From assembly GCA_015345905.1 (NCBI GenBank), contig JADDTR010000021.1, positions 372,001-436,000 of the forward strand: 64,000 nt of DNA. Direction: 5' to 3'. The notes beneath the pieces are model-generated. The model had not been told where the DNA came from and did not search any database. It worked only from the letters and a program-made list of their open reading frames with translations. A program made the position numbers and the translations under genes. Below, one piece after another: positions 1 to 10,500 of this stretch. Source of the DNA: Aotearoamyces nothofagi (lineage: Eukaryota; Ascomycota; Leotiomycetes; Leotiales; Tympanidaceae). Every line of letters starts with the position of its first letter. The first letter of the stretch is position 1.

Positions 1-1414
1 GACAGCATCCTTCTTGTCTACAGCCGTATACCGAGGGGCAATTGGGTCAATGACCTTCTTGTTCGCGTTCCAGAAGTTGGTCCAGTCCATATTGACAACA
101 TTTCGGCTCGGCCCTTGTTTCAAGATGAAGTCTCGTAATGCGGCAATAGTCATACCTCTCCGTCTGACTCCACGAATGGTGGGCATGCGAGGATCATCCC
201 ATCCCCAGACCTTGCCAGCATCCACGAGTTTGGTTAACTTTCGTTTGGAAAGGAATGTGCGAATAAAGTTCATCCGCGCAAAATCCCATACATGAACTTG
301 ACGTAACTTTAAAGTATCCAAGAACCACTGGTACTGGTCATTGCGGTCTGCATACTCTGTTGTCCTCAAGGCGTGTGTGACACCTTCTAGTGCGTCGATG
401 ATTGGTACAGCCAAGTCGTAGGTAGGATACATCTTCCAAAGAGTTCCAGTTCGGTGATGTGGTAGGAGGTTGCATCGATAAATAACAGGGTCCCGCATAG
501 CTTTGTTTGGGTTGTCAACCGACATCTTCGCTCGTATGCAGTTCTTCAGGCCAACTTCAGATGCAACCTTCATTTCCTCGAAAATGGCCAAGTTCTCCTC
601 TATGGGTCTCTCTCTGCGTTTGCTTGCGATGCCCTTGAACCTCTCATCACGCATAGTCTCCTGCTCCGTATCATCTGCATATGCATGACCCTCCTTGATC
701 AGTCGAATAGTATATTGATACAGGTCTTCGAGGTAATCACTTGTGTAGCTTGTCTTGTCCGGCTTAATACCCATGAGAGCGAGATCCTCAATAATAGCGT
801 CTTGGTATTCCTGTTTCTCTTTGGATGGATTGGTGTCATCAAATCGTAGAAGAAGGGTTCCCTTGTATAGCTCATGAGCAAAATAGTCGTTCAGCAATGC
901 TGCTTTTGCATGGCCAATGTGAAGATAACCACTAGAAATCGGTTAGCTCTAAGCACAGGATAAAGGCCGAAGGACTTTTATACGATGGTTCCGGAGGAAA
1001 TCTGGTTACAATTCCCTTTTCAGCACCCTGAAGAGCCAGGTTGTAACTTGCGCCAGCCTTGCTCAAGGCGGCCCTTTTTGCCTTCAACGCATCATCCTGG
1101 ACTTTGATCTCCGACTGGATCTCAGGGTGAGAGTCCTCAATGAAAGTGAACCATCGAGTAAGGTTAGCTAGGGTACCCCTCTTTAAAAAGGCATTTGCAA
1201 CCTTGTTGCTTCTCAGGGCAATCCATAACTTGGTGTCGGTAGCACTAATGCTATAGCCATCGATATAGGATCTAAGTGTGAGGTGCTTGTCCAATGCCAA
1301 CAGATGAGGCTCGATGGTCTTGAAGTCTTGGGCAGAAAATGCCGTGGCAAGCTCTAAAACTTCGGATTCTTTCATTTTGTGCGATTGGTGGTTGTCGGAG
1401 AACTGGGTCGTCAT
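1..1414 (-). CDS. GUS1: Cytosolic glutamyl-tRNA synthetase (5' part; runs off the left edge)
   Basis: Charges tRNA-Glu with glutamate in the cytosol. Two exons are visible on the minus strand: 984-1414 and 1-931, with a 52-nt GT-AG intron at 932-983. The first about 140 residues form the GST-like N-terminal domain that in yeast docks on the Arc1 cofactor. The catalytic domain then opens with RFPPEPS, and across the splice comes GYLHIGHAKAALLNDYF, which carries the HIGH ATP-binding signature of class I synthetases. Downstream RFDDTNP, a hallmark of the Glu/Gln enzymes, is also readable. The ATG at 1414 is used; an in-frame ATG at 1374 would remove 13 residues. About 454 codons lie in the window, so roughly the last third, including the anticodon-binding domain and probably KMSK, lies outside. 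It is head-to-head with the uL1m gene, with about 140 bp between the starts. Family call is firm. Confidence 0.93.
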
Positions 1415-1554
1415 AAATGATTTTTATGGTGGGGTGTTTGGCTATCTGCGCTTCTGACTCAAGGGCCGGAGCGGAATTTCTTCCTCGCGAGATGCTGGCA
1501 ACGTTCCTAAAGATTAACCGGTTGGGCAACTCCCAGCTCCAGTATACCGACAAA

Positions 1555-2539
1555 ATGGCCACAACGCGACCATGCATGGCTCAATTGAGTCGAATGCATT
1601 TATCATGGGGCCCCCGAACTAGGCCACAAGTCTTCACTGGTCTGTTTCAGCCGTCTTTCCAAGCTCGATACGCCTCAAATACGAAAAGCTCGGGATCGAA
1701 AGGTCAGAATCCTCAGAAGAATAAGAAGAAGGGCGAGGCAGCAAAGAAGAAGCGAAAGCCTAGGACTTCTTATCTCCAATATGATGCAAAGGATGCGGAT
1801 CAATTCTCCCTTTGTGATGCTATGCGGTATACATTGAAAACACTTCAACTGTAAGGACGGACACTAACTATGCCATAGCTATATTAGGGCCGCTGAAGTC
1901 GGCCGACCACCAACCTCAATCAAGTATGAGATGCATTTGAAGCTTAAGTCACTGAAGAACGGACCTGTTGTACGAAACCGGCTGCGCCTACCACATCCAG
2001 TCAAGACAGACCTACGAATATGTGTTATTTGCCCACCTGACTCAAAGTTTGCTGAAGCTGCGCGTGCTGCGGGAGCAGCTTTGATTGGCGAAGAAGACAT
2101 TTTTGAGGCTATAAAGGATGGTCGGATTGAGTTTGATCGATGCCTATGCCAGACCGATTCTCTGGCAAAGATGAACAAAGCTGGTATGGGCAGACTATTG
2201 GGACCTCGGGGATTGATGCCTAGCGCCAAGACTGGTACTGTCATCAAGGATCCTGGATCTGCTGTGAAGGAATTGATTGGAGGATCTGAGTACAGAGAAC
2301 GGCTGGGTGTGGTACGGATGGCAATCGGACAACTAGGGTTTACGCCAGAGGAGATGCAACAGAATATCAAGGCGTTCGTCGAAGCGGTTAAGAAGGACAT
2401 GTCGCAGTTGAGTGACAAGATCAACAAAGAGTTGGCCGAAGTGGTGTTGAGCTCTACAAACGGTCCTGGACTTCCCTTGAATGGGAACTTTAGGAGTGCA
2501 ACATCGACGATTACTCCAAGGGAATTGTCAACATCATAG
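1555..2539 (+). CDS. MRPL1: Mitochondrial large-subunit ribosomal protein uL1m
   Basis: Ribosomal protein L1 of the mitochondrial 54S subunit, which forms the mobile L1 stalk near the tRNA exit site. Exons are 1555-1826 and 1879-2539. The intron 1827-1878 is 52 nt, has a CTAAC branch site, and joins AMR to YIRAAEVG. The N-terminus is basic and poor in acidic residues, as expected of a matrix presequence, followed by a Lys-rich segment (KKGEAAKKKRKPR). The L1 fold follows, with the signature stretch GRLLGPRGLMPSAKTGT. The ATG at 1555 is preferred because the presequence-like part starts there. The frame is also open back to 1417, where an earlier ATG would add 46 residues and reach to within 3 nt of the divergent GluRS start. 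Length is 310 residues, in the usual range. Confidence 0.9.
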
Positions 2540-2636
2540 ATCTGTATAATATAGCTGTATCATAGTCCTTTCTTTTGCTCTGGGTATTTACAACCTCCTA
2601 ACGCCTGCGCTATGCACATAAAATGTTGCAATGCTT

Positions 2637-3500
2637 TTATTCTTTCAAGCTCTTCAAAACCTTGACTGCCTCTGCTGCCTTGCCCATTTCCTGATAGATG
2701 CTCATTATCTTAAGTAGACGAGAACTTGACGCTTCGCCTGCAGCATAAGCCTGCTTCAAAGCAGTGCTGAGATCAAGCAAAAGAGTGTTCCGCAGGCGCA
2801 TCACTCGGTGGTCCTGTGCAATGATAAATGGATGGTGCGGTCCAACGGAGACTGAAATGTGCTCCATATGAAGAAAGTCTTGGGCCAAGCGTTGGAGTTT
2901 GGTGGTACTCGTTCCGCCTACGCCATTATCCTCTACTAGATTCTCATCGTCGTCTTCCTCCTCGCTTTCGCTCCAGGCATCTTCACTAAGCCCGTTCATA
3001 TTTCTCGAAAGTGAAGTTACCATGAGTTTCTCTTCCAGTTCCTCTAGGCGTGCGTCAATCTCCAAGAGTTTACGTCCCGTGCTGATCTGCTTGCTGACAC
3101 GTGTCTTCTCCTCGAGCAAACCCTCAACCTCCTGACCACGGTCCCTAATCTTCGATCTAACATCTTCAATGCCCCTCCTAAATCCTAATAGGCCTACCCT
3201 GGCATCCTCCACCTTCTCTTCCCCACCTCTGAGGTCGGACCCCAGACTGAGGAACAGCTCGTAGTTGGTATTCACAAGATCCAGGAGCTCTTTAGAGAGT
3301 CCTTGAGACCTCTCACGTAGATCTGACCTTAAGTCCTCTAGAGTTTGATGCCGGTCTGACAGCGTCGACAGATACGCTGGTGCGTCAAAATCGGGACCTA
3401 GAAAGTCACTCCGTGGAAGAGCTTCAGGGTACGGCAAATTGTCTTCATCGTCTGCTGAGGAGATGCTCCCAGAATCTCCAGCAAAATAGAATCTACTCAT
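2637..3500 (-). CDS. COG2: Conserved oligomeric Golgi complex subunit 2
   Basis: Subunit of lobe A of the COG tethering complex, which captures retrograde vesicles at the Golgi. Single exon, 287 residues, ATG at 3500. The N-terminus carries the COG2 signature, LPYPEALPRSDFLGPDFDAP, followed by long heptad-rich helices (residues about 45-165) that match the N-terminal COG2 domain. An acidic Ser/Glu-rich linker lies near residues 175-195, then a C-terminal helical part. Filamentous-fungal COG2 proteins are about this short and lack much of the C-terminal half of animal COG2, so it looks complete. It converges with the uL1m gene, leaving only 97 bp between the two stops. Confidence 0.88.
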   Translation of the reverse strand: MSRFYFAGDSGSISSADDEDNLPYPEALPRSDFLGPDFDAPAYLSTLSDRHQTLEDLRSDLRERSQGLSKELLDLVNTNYELFLSLGSDLRGGEEKVEDARVGLLGFRRGIEDVRSKIRDRGQEVEGLLEEKTRVSKQISTGRKLLEIDARLEELEEKLMVTSLSRNMNGLSEDAWSESEEEDDDENLVEDNGVGGTSTTKLQRLAQDFLHMEHISVSVGPHHPFIIAQDHRVMRLRNTLLLDLSTALKQAYAAGEASSSRLLKIMSIYQEMGKAAEAVKVLKSLKE

Positions 3501-3621
3501 CGTGATTTGACTCGATGATGGCCGGCCCTACACCCTGGTGACTTCTTTGGTGCTTGTCTCGGCGCAGTGCCTGGGTACCTAGGTAGTGATGGCGGCCTTC
3601 TTGAGCCGTAAGTGGTCTCTA

Positions 3622-3629
3622 TCACGTGA
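3622..3629. promoter_or_regulatory. TCACGTGA E-box palindrome
   Basis: Perfect palindrome with the RTCACRTG core recognised by Cbf1-like bHLH factors. It lies about 125 bp upstream of the COG2 start codon. Binding is inferred from the motif only. Confidence 0.35.
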
Positions 3630-4073
3630 CATAAATCGAGTGCCTAAGGCTGGAATTATTATTGCCCTAGACCTCACACCGTCACAAGAAAACGAGCGCG
3701 TTATAAGCTAAATCATTGTGTGGACCGAACAAGATCCACACGGTAGTTAATAACCTCGGAAGAGTTCGGGACCTCACAATGGATGAAACCTCTCACCAGT
3801 ATTTCGCAACGCTTTTTCACAAGCGATCAATATATATTTGAGGGTTTGGTGCCGATACCATAGGTGCATTACAAGTTTCTAAGACGCATTAGCCAAATAG
3901 AGCCGTGAATCTTTGCAATACGAAGGGATCCAGAGCTTGCGGACCGCGCATTCATCCCACAGCAGGCGTGGTGGCTCGCCCCTCGTCCAAGTCAAGGAGT
4001 GGGCAGATTTCACAATCACGGGGGGTTTCTATGCCGGGTGCCAAGACACTTTCTATGGGTCAATAACAAAGTG

Positions 4074-4078
4074 ATTGG
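4074..4078 (-). promoter_or_regulatory. CCAAT box in the hapX promoter
   Basis: CCAAT on the minus strand, about 230 bp before the hapX ATG. The CCAAT-binding complex is the DNA-binding partner of HapX. A single CCAAT is common by chance, so only its position makes it worth listing. Confidence 0.3.
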
Positions 4079-4131
4079 CAGCTCAGACAGTATTCATTAC
4101 TGGCGACATCGGCGGCCACCTAATCAAAAAA

Positions 4132-4140
4132 ATCTGATAA
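4132..4140 (+). promoter_or_regulatory. GATA element ATCTGATAA (SreA-type) upstream of hapX
   Basis: Exact match to ATCWGATAA, the extended GATA sequence bound by the fungal iron-sensing repressors SreA/SRE/Urbs1. It lies 166 bp before the hapX start codon. SreA represses hapX under iron sufficiency in Aspergillus, so a site here is expected. A second, imperfect GATA core (TAGATAATC) begins near 4149. Confidence 0.6.
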
Positions 4141-4305
4141 GATGATCTAGATAATCTTCTTGTCTTTGTTCCCCTCCTTTCACAACCTACAAAGTGACAA
4201 TAGCCATTTTTTTGTCCCAGGCTTTAAGGCTAGAGTATCTCGATCATTAAATCTTCGACGTCGCGGGAGAGCGTGGACTTTCTCGCTTCTGCGTGCCTGA
4301 AATAA

Positions 4306-5931
4306 ATGGCGTCACCATTGGTCTCCACACCCTCCTCAGCAGGTTCGCCTCAAAACATCGCACCAGCTCCTGCGGCCCTTGCGATCAAAACACCGTCAAC
4401 CACCATAAGCATGGCGACCATTGCTCCCAATGGCCCTATGTCAGCATCGTCTCTTGGGCCAAAGAAAGAATGGATTATACCACCTCGGCCAAAGCCAGGT
4501 CGCAAGCCGGCAACCGATACCCCGCCGACAAAGAGAAAGGCACAAAATCGAGCTGCACAGCGAGCATTCCGTGAGCGTCGGGCAGCGAGGGTTGGCGAGC
4601 TAGAGGAGCAATTGAAAGAAACCGAAGAAGACCGTCTAAAGCGCGAAGAAGCCATGTTAGCCGATCTTAACAATGCAAGGTCAGAGATCACAAAGCTCGA
4701 GGGAGAACTGCGGAGATTTGTCGATGAAGCTATGGACTGGCGCAGACGGTTTGGTCAGCTGGAACAGACATTAATTTTTGAACGAAAGGACAAGGAATCC
4801 ATCGCTGCTGAGCTAGGATATCTACGTAACGGTGCTCGCTCTACGGGAACAAATGCAGTGCCGCTTCCGCCAAGACGACGAGCCCAGCAGAAGCCGCAAC
4901 GTGCCGCAGCACCACAACAACTACCAGAAGAACCAGCAGTTGAACCTCTTGGGTGCGGCAATTGCACCACTGCAGGCAGCTGTGCTTGCATTGAACAAGC
5001 CATGACAATTGCAGTGTCAGGTTGCGGTAACTGTTCACCGGACTCTCACTGCCAGTGCTTGGAAGAGACATTGAAAGGGCCTGCTCTGAAGACCTCAACA
5101 GAAGCTGATTTGAAGAGGCCATTATCTCCATCTGGGCAAAGTTTTGATACGAAGCGACCTAGGCTATCTATTGAATCGGTACCTCAGGAGATCGATTTCA
5201 CTGCACAATTCTCATCAAAGCCAACTCAAGTATCAAGTACATCACTACAGGATATTAGCTCAAGCCCTGAAGCGCTAAGACGGCCTGCTGAATCGTGCGG
5301 TTTCTGTGCTGAAGGTACATATTGTGTATGTGCCGAAGCAGCTGTAGCTCTGGAACGGGAGAACGATAATCGTCTACCCCCGCTCCTCAACGAAGTCACA
5401 CCACCTCCTTCCGATACTGATGTTACAACTGCGGATAGCTTCAAGCTCCCTTCCCTCCACCCAAACCATAGAGTACACCACGCTGTAAGCTCGGCGAAGG
5501 ACTCGCCTGCATCAGCTCCTCTCATTCAAGCTTTGTCTAAGCCAGCAGACTCGTGTATCAATGGGCCAGGAACTTGCAAGCAGTGCCAGGATGACCCAAA
5601 ATCTGGCCTTTTCTGTCGCTCGCTGGCTGCAATGCGAGCATCGGGCAGTGGATCAGCGACGCCTGCCGGCTGCTGTGGCGGCGGTGCTCCTGGGGGAGGC
5701 TGCTGCAAAAGTCAAGCAGAGTTGCCCAAACCGGCCTTGTCCTGCGCCGATACCTACAAGACACTGGCATCCCACAGAAACTTTGAGCAAGCGAGCGACG
5801 AGCTCGGCAATTGGCTCCCAAAGCTTCATACCATTGCACCTAGATATCCCGGGCGAGGTGCTCTGGACATCGAGGCAGCAAGTGTCATGAATGTCATCAA
5901 GTATTTTGACGTTAGATTTGGTAGAGACTGA
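4306..5931 (+). CDS. hapX: bZIP iron-homeostasis regulator HapX
   Basis: Transcription factor that works with the CCAAT-binding complex to repress iron-consuming pathways under iron starvation and to activate iron detoxification under excess. Single exon, 541 residues, ATG at 4306. Domains in order: Hap4-like CBC-binding motif KKEWIIPPRPKPGRKP (residues 53-68); basic region KRKAQNRAAQRAFRERRAAR (76-95); coiled coil to about residue 175; then four cysteine-rich regions thought to sense iron-sulfur status: CGNCTTAGSCAC (217-228), CGNCSPDSHCQC (240-251), CGFCAEGTYCVC (331-342) and CKQCQDDPKSGLFCRS (424-439). The last pair corresponds to the CRR-A and CRR-B types. A Cys/Gly cluster follows at 456-467. 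All hallmark parts are present, so it should be functional. A GATA element upstream suggests the usual SreA feedback. Confidence 0.95.
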   Translation: MASPLVSTPSSAGSPQNIAPAPAALAIKTPSTTISMATIAPNGPMSASSLGPKKEWIIPPRPKPGRKPATDTPPTKRKAQNRAAQRAFRERRAARVGELEEQLKETEEDRLKREEAMLADLNNARSEITKLEGELRRFVDEAMDWRRRFGQLEQTLIFERKDKESIAAELGYLRNGARSTGTNAVPLPPRRRAQQKPQRAAAPQQLPEEPAVEPLGCGNCTTAGSCACIEQAMTIAVSGCGNCSPDSHCQCLEETLKGPALKTSTEADLKRPLSPSGQSFDTKRPRLSIESVPQEIDFTAQFSSKPTQVSSTSLQDISSSPEALRRPAESCGFCAEGTYCVCAEAAVALERENDNRLPPLLNEVTPPPSDTDVTTADSFKLPSLHPNHRVHHAVSSAKDSPASAPLIQALSKPADSCINGPGTCKQCQDDPKSGLFCRSLAAMRASGSGSATPAGCCGGGAPGGGCCKSQAELPKPALSCADTYKTLASHRNFEQASDELGNWLPKLHTIAPRYPGRGALDIEAASVMNVIKYFDVRFGRD

Positions 5932-6857
5932 TCAGCCGAGTATGGGTAATGTGTGCTGGGTGGTATTATGGTCTTTCAAAATGGGCAAATGGGGACTCTA
6001 CGGAGATAGAAACATGTCACATGACAGGTGTTGAAGGCGTTTGGACACGCACCAAACTTTTGCCGGGGTAGTTTTCCATGGCACGATGTACATAGCACAG
6101 TGAAGTTATAGCATACTAGTCGAGTATCTACGATCCGTCCGTCAATGCCTACCTGCTGTGATGTGTGTTTGTTTCGGGTCAGGCAAGGCACTGCATCGCA
6201 TCGCCAGCTCAAGGCCTGTTGCATTAGTTTTATTCCTGCACGCGCGTGTGCGTTGTCAAGTCAGGACAAGGCTACCACGCACGCAGCCATCCAAGCAGCC
6301 ATTCAAACGCAGCATTGCAGCCCAAGAACACAGATCGGGGATGCAGTACGATTGGCGGGGGAGGCCGCTGTTTCCAGAGTGCCGCTGAGGGCGACCTGAC
6401 ACGGAAGGGCATGGCAGGCTGCTGTGGCCCTTTCTGCGGCCAGCGCACTTCTCGAGCCATTGCTCGCATGCGCGTACTCGCCAGTGCGTATTTGTTGTTC
6501 CCGGACAGCTTCTCTTGCCATCGTCTGCTGTCCAGCTGGGCGAAAGCTGCTGTTGACGCACCACGACAAGGCAAGAGCGTGCATGCCCGTCGCAGCCTGG
6601 ACATCCAATACACCGGGTATCGCCAGAACGTCCGCCGTGAAAGGCCTCCGCCACAGCGTAGAGCTGGGTGTGCGTAGGCTCTCGAGCGTCGGCTGGACTC
6701 CAGGCGCCCAGCTGTCCAGTAGCTTGGTGTGTTTAGACTCTCCGGTGAGCTCCCATTGTCCAGCCAGCTCGGTGCCACCCTGGGAGCCCGCACGCTAGGT
6801 GCAGAACATTCTTGCTCTGCACTGCATCTGTGGGAAGCAGGAAGGGGCCGTTCTGTG

Positions 6858-6907
6858 CTCGTTTCTCCTCGTTTCTCCTCGTTCCTCCTCGTTCCTCGCC
6901 GTTTCTC
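6858..6907. repeat. Tandem repeat, 10-bp unit CTCGTTTCTC, 5 copies
   Basis: Five head-to-tail pyrimidine-rich units. Copies 3-4 read CTCGTTCCTC and copy 5 is slightly diverged. Confidence 0.9.
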
Positions 6908-7218
6908 GAGCCCACACCTCTCTCGATGCCGGGCCCTCCTGGCAATAATGACTCTGCAGGCTCTTGCTCCAGGCCAGCTCTGCTGCCGTATGCTGGCCGT
7001 ATGCTGATTGTCCAGGTCTGTGCGTGCTGCGGGCTTATTCTGGCCGCGCCGCTTGATTGGCCCCTTCTCGCCTGGGATGGCTGATTTGTTGGCAAGATGT
7101 GCCAGCAGGACAGTCTTGGAACTGTGGTGATCTACGGCGCTGGCTGGGACCTCGTCGGCGACATATGCTGTACAGTCCTCTGCCACTATTTATTGAGCTT
7201 TCGTCCCGGCCACCCTTT

Positions 7219-7279
7219 GCGACCTTGCGACTCTGCGACTCTGCGACTCTGCGACTCTGCGACTCTGCGACTTTGCGAC
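7219..7279. repeat. Tandem repeat, 8-bp unit GCGACTCT, about 7.6 copies
   Basis: Five perfect central copies are flanked by variant copies GCGACCTT and GCGACTTT. The array lies about 255 bp upstream of the proposed start codon of the RasGAP-like gene. Confidence 0.93.
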
Positions 7280-7534
7280 AAGCAGCTGGAGCGACCTTGT
7301 TTCTCTGCTCGGTCGGCATGATTGACAGTACTGACAAGCTCTTATCGATTGCAGTCTCTTGATGCGGAATCTATCCCGCTGTCGGCTCCCGAAGCTCTCC
7401 GCTCAACGTTGACGAAAAGCTGCTCTGCAGGCGGTGCGTCCTCCGCACCAGTCGACGAAGAGAAGTGCACACGGTCGAGTATCTCGTAGCTGGGGAAGCT
7501 CGGGACTGAGTCCAGTGCTGATACAAATGGAGCG

Positions 7535-10500
7535 ATGATTCAGATGCAACGTTCCTCCTCCCTGCCTGGGCCGGCGCATGCTTCTCCTCGTACGTACAAA
7601 TGATCGTTACGAATCCAACTTCCGGACTGCTCATGCGGAACCCATGTAGGAGGCTGACGGGTTGCATATAGCTCGATCTCCAACCGTAACACGAACTTCA
7701 TCGAGAAGTCCAACGCCGGCTCCTCCCAACCCACCTTCCAGGATTTCCCAGCCCAACTGGCCATATAAGACCGAATCTGGGGGTCCGTATACAGATTTTC
7801 TTAAGAACTCAGACTTGACTTCACAGGCTGAACAACCTCGTGACTCTGTTCCAGGGTCTACAGAAGCAACAGACCCTTCAGAGTCCACGACAAGGTCGAG
7901 GCACAAGGTGTCACACATGCCCTTACTACAGGATGTTTCTCAATATACAAACACTCATTTGAAGGATGCAGTCCCAGAGACTGAATCTACCACTCTTGAA
8001 GAGCTAGCCCATTTGGTTCGACTTTCCAAGTACCAGGAACGAAAGCGCTCCCAGTCCCGCATTCGTCTCCAAAGGTCCTTGGTATCCACCGCGCTCTCTG
8101 CACGTCTGGCACGATGTGGAGAGCTTGCTCACCGGACTTTGGTTGAAAATTTCCGAGCTGACGACAAGAAGAATTTTGCCACTTTGTACAATGCCATCCA
8201 TGATGTACGGAACTCTTGTGATGCAGCAAGACGATACGCTTTGTTGGAGCCGGACTTAGATGTTGGGCGGCCAAAACTGGACCATGCAGATGAGCCAAGC
8301 GCTTACTCAACCTTCATGCATGAAATCCCTACTCGTTCCCGTGATTCTCTACTCAACTTTCTCTCCCAGATACGTACCAATCCCGAATTTTTGGCTGCCC
8401 GGATTTCTAGTCTTACTGCTGCTGAACTTTCGGCGTTGACATTGTTCCATCAAGGATTGGAACCTATTGATTCTGTATTACCATTTCATACCAGACCTCT
8501 TAGAGGCCATCCATCTGCTTCAAATCGGACTTCAATGCCAATTCCTTCTGCTGTCGAACGTTTGCTTTCTTTCCAGCGTCATGATCCTTTGTCTGCTCTC
8601 ATCCATACATGCTTTGCAAACTCAGCCGGCCCGGATTCTGCGGAAGATCTCAGGAGAACGGAAACCTGGGCCAATGTATGTGCTAAGCTTATCAGCGAGG
8701 CCAGAAGCGGAGCAGAGACTTTTATTTGCAGTGTACTCAATATGTGGACAGCCATGCGGGATTGGTCCGGCAGAAGCAATATGGAATGGTACCTCATGAA
8801 AATCCTTCAGGATGGAGCATTTCTCTTAGAAAAGGCCGAGGACCAAGCAGGAACAAGGATCCATGTCGAGCCACGCAATGCTAAAGATTCTATTGCTGCA
8901 GATGAATTTTATGACTCAGCAATCAGAGGACTTTTTGAAATTGTAGATGACCCAGGTGCAGGAGGTATCCCAGAAGGCGTCCTTGAACTCGGAAATGCCA
9001 TCCTACGAAAACTAGATCCTAAAAGGCATGGAGGTACAAAACGTCTACTTGTTACCAGATGGTTATTCTCCGTTTTCCTTCTCAACGTCATTATTCATCC
9101 AGAGGTACGCTACCTCTACGTTTCTCATAATAGCTTCGACTTACTCTATTCAGTCATACGGCATGATGTCAGAATACCACATCACCGAGTATGGAAGGCA
9201 GAAGATCTTAAAGGAGGTTGCGATGAGAGCGCAGAGACTGGTGGTTGATCTAACCTGGTATGGCTAAAGTGGCGTATCAAACACGACTCAATTGACGGTT
9301 TTGATAGGAAACAATCGATGGCGACGCCTCCGGAGATCAGAGTCCATATCGAGAACATACTGGGTCGTTTCCGCACGAAGCATTCAAGGTCTAATCCTAA
9401 ACTACTCCCTGCACGATCGCTTACGTCTTTACGAGAGACTGTTGAGGTACATCCTTACCTTGTCATCAGTCCTTCTGACTTGGTAACACTGGTAAACGCA
9501 CTCTTCCCCGAGAAGCGCCCCGTCTCCGGGACATTGGAGAAGGATATTCATTTCAATGGACTACGGTCTGCTGCATCCTCTATATCCGGCTTATCAGGTG
9601 TTTCAATACCCCTATCAATCCCTCCAACTACACGTGGCGGATTCGACACGGCGTCCGTGATCAGCAACAGCAGTTCGTCTATATTCAGTGACGCCACATC
9701 CCGCGAACCTCTCCTTGACGATACCTCGGTTGCTACAAATCGCTTTTCGTCAACCTCAATATCATCTATGGGCCAAGCCCCGAGATTCGAAGATGAAGGC
9801 TACAGTCTACGTATGGCTGTCAGGGAGATGTCTCATGCTCTAGGTACTGACGTGACATCTGGGTCCTGCCACCCCTGTGCTGAGCGATGGGCTGTTCTTT
9901 TCATGGACTCTGATGGTAAACACTTATCAATGCAGATGATCCATGACGATGACGACGATGGAGATGAAGAGGACGAATCTTCGAGCAGCGAGAGTGAAGT
10001 AGAAGTTCTAGAATCGAAGCCAGATCTTGACAAAGACTATCATCAGTTGCGAGATTCCATCCTCAAACTCGTCGAGGATTATGAAATTCCGCCGGCACTT
10101 AATGAGAGAAGCGGTTTCAAGACATTCAGCAATAGAACCACCAGTTTAGAAAGCCCCAGGAAGAAACATCGTGTTCGCGACAAGGCTAATTTCCACGGAC
10201 ATGAGAGGGTATCTAGAAATCCCTATCACACCCGCGATGGATTACCGATAGAGATAAAGCATGATAAGCCACCATTGTCTCATCGGGAGTCTTTAGACCA
10301 GCGACCAAATAATAAGTCACCAGAATCTAGCGAAGAACACACGCCTATTTTGCTGAGCATGCTTGAAGCTGCTGAAAAGCAATGTCAAGCTCAATCGGAT
10401 TTTGTCAACGCCCATCTCTATTGGAGAACGTTACAGCAGTTACATCAGCTGTCTTCGTTGTCGTTAAAACAGAATGGTTTTGTCTCTCTGTTGAATATCT

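Larger units (their letters stand above)
3501..4305. other. Divergent intergenic region between COG2 and hapX
   Basis: About 800 bp with no gene. It separates the starts of COG2 and hapX and must hold both promoters. A TCACGTGA palindrome lies on the COG2 side. A reverse-strand CCAAT box and an ATCTGATAA GATA element lie 165-230 bp before the hapX start. A pyrimidine-rich stretch (about 4150-4190) follows the GATA element and probably includes the hapX transcription start. Confidence 0.6.
5932..7534. other. Long GC-rich intergenic region upstream of the RasGAP-like gene
   Basis: About 1.6 kb without a recognisable gene. The part from about 6200 to 7300 is richer in G+C and CpG than the neighbouring genes. 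It contains a 10-bp repeat at 6858-6907 and an 8-bp repeat at 7219-7279. It probably contains the 3' end of hapX and the promoter and leader of the next gene. Confidence 0.6.

Noticed and set aside
6272-7186. 304-codon open frame on the minus strand in the GC-rich gap
   Set aside because: Low-complexity, Arg/Ser/Ala-rich translation with no family resemblance, running through short tandem repeats. Long chance frames are expected in GC-rich DNA.
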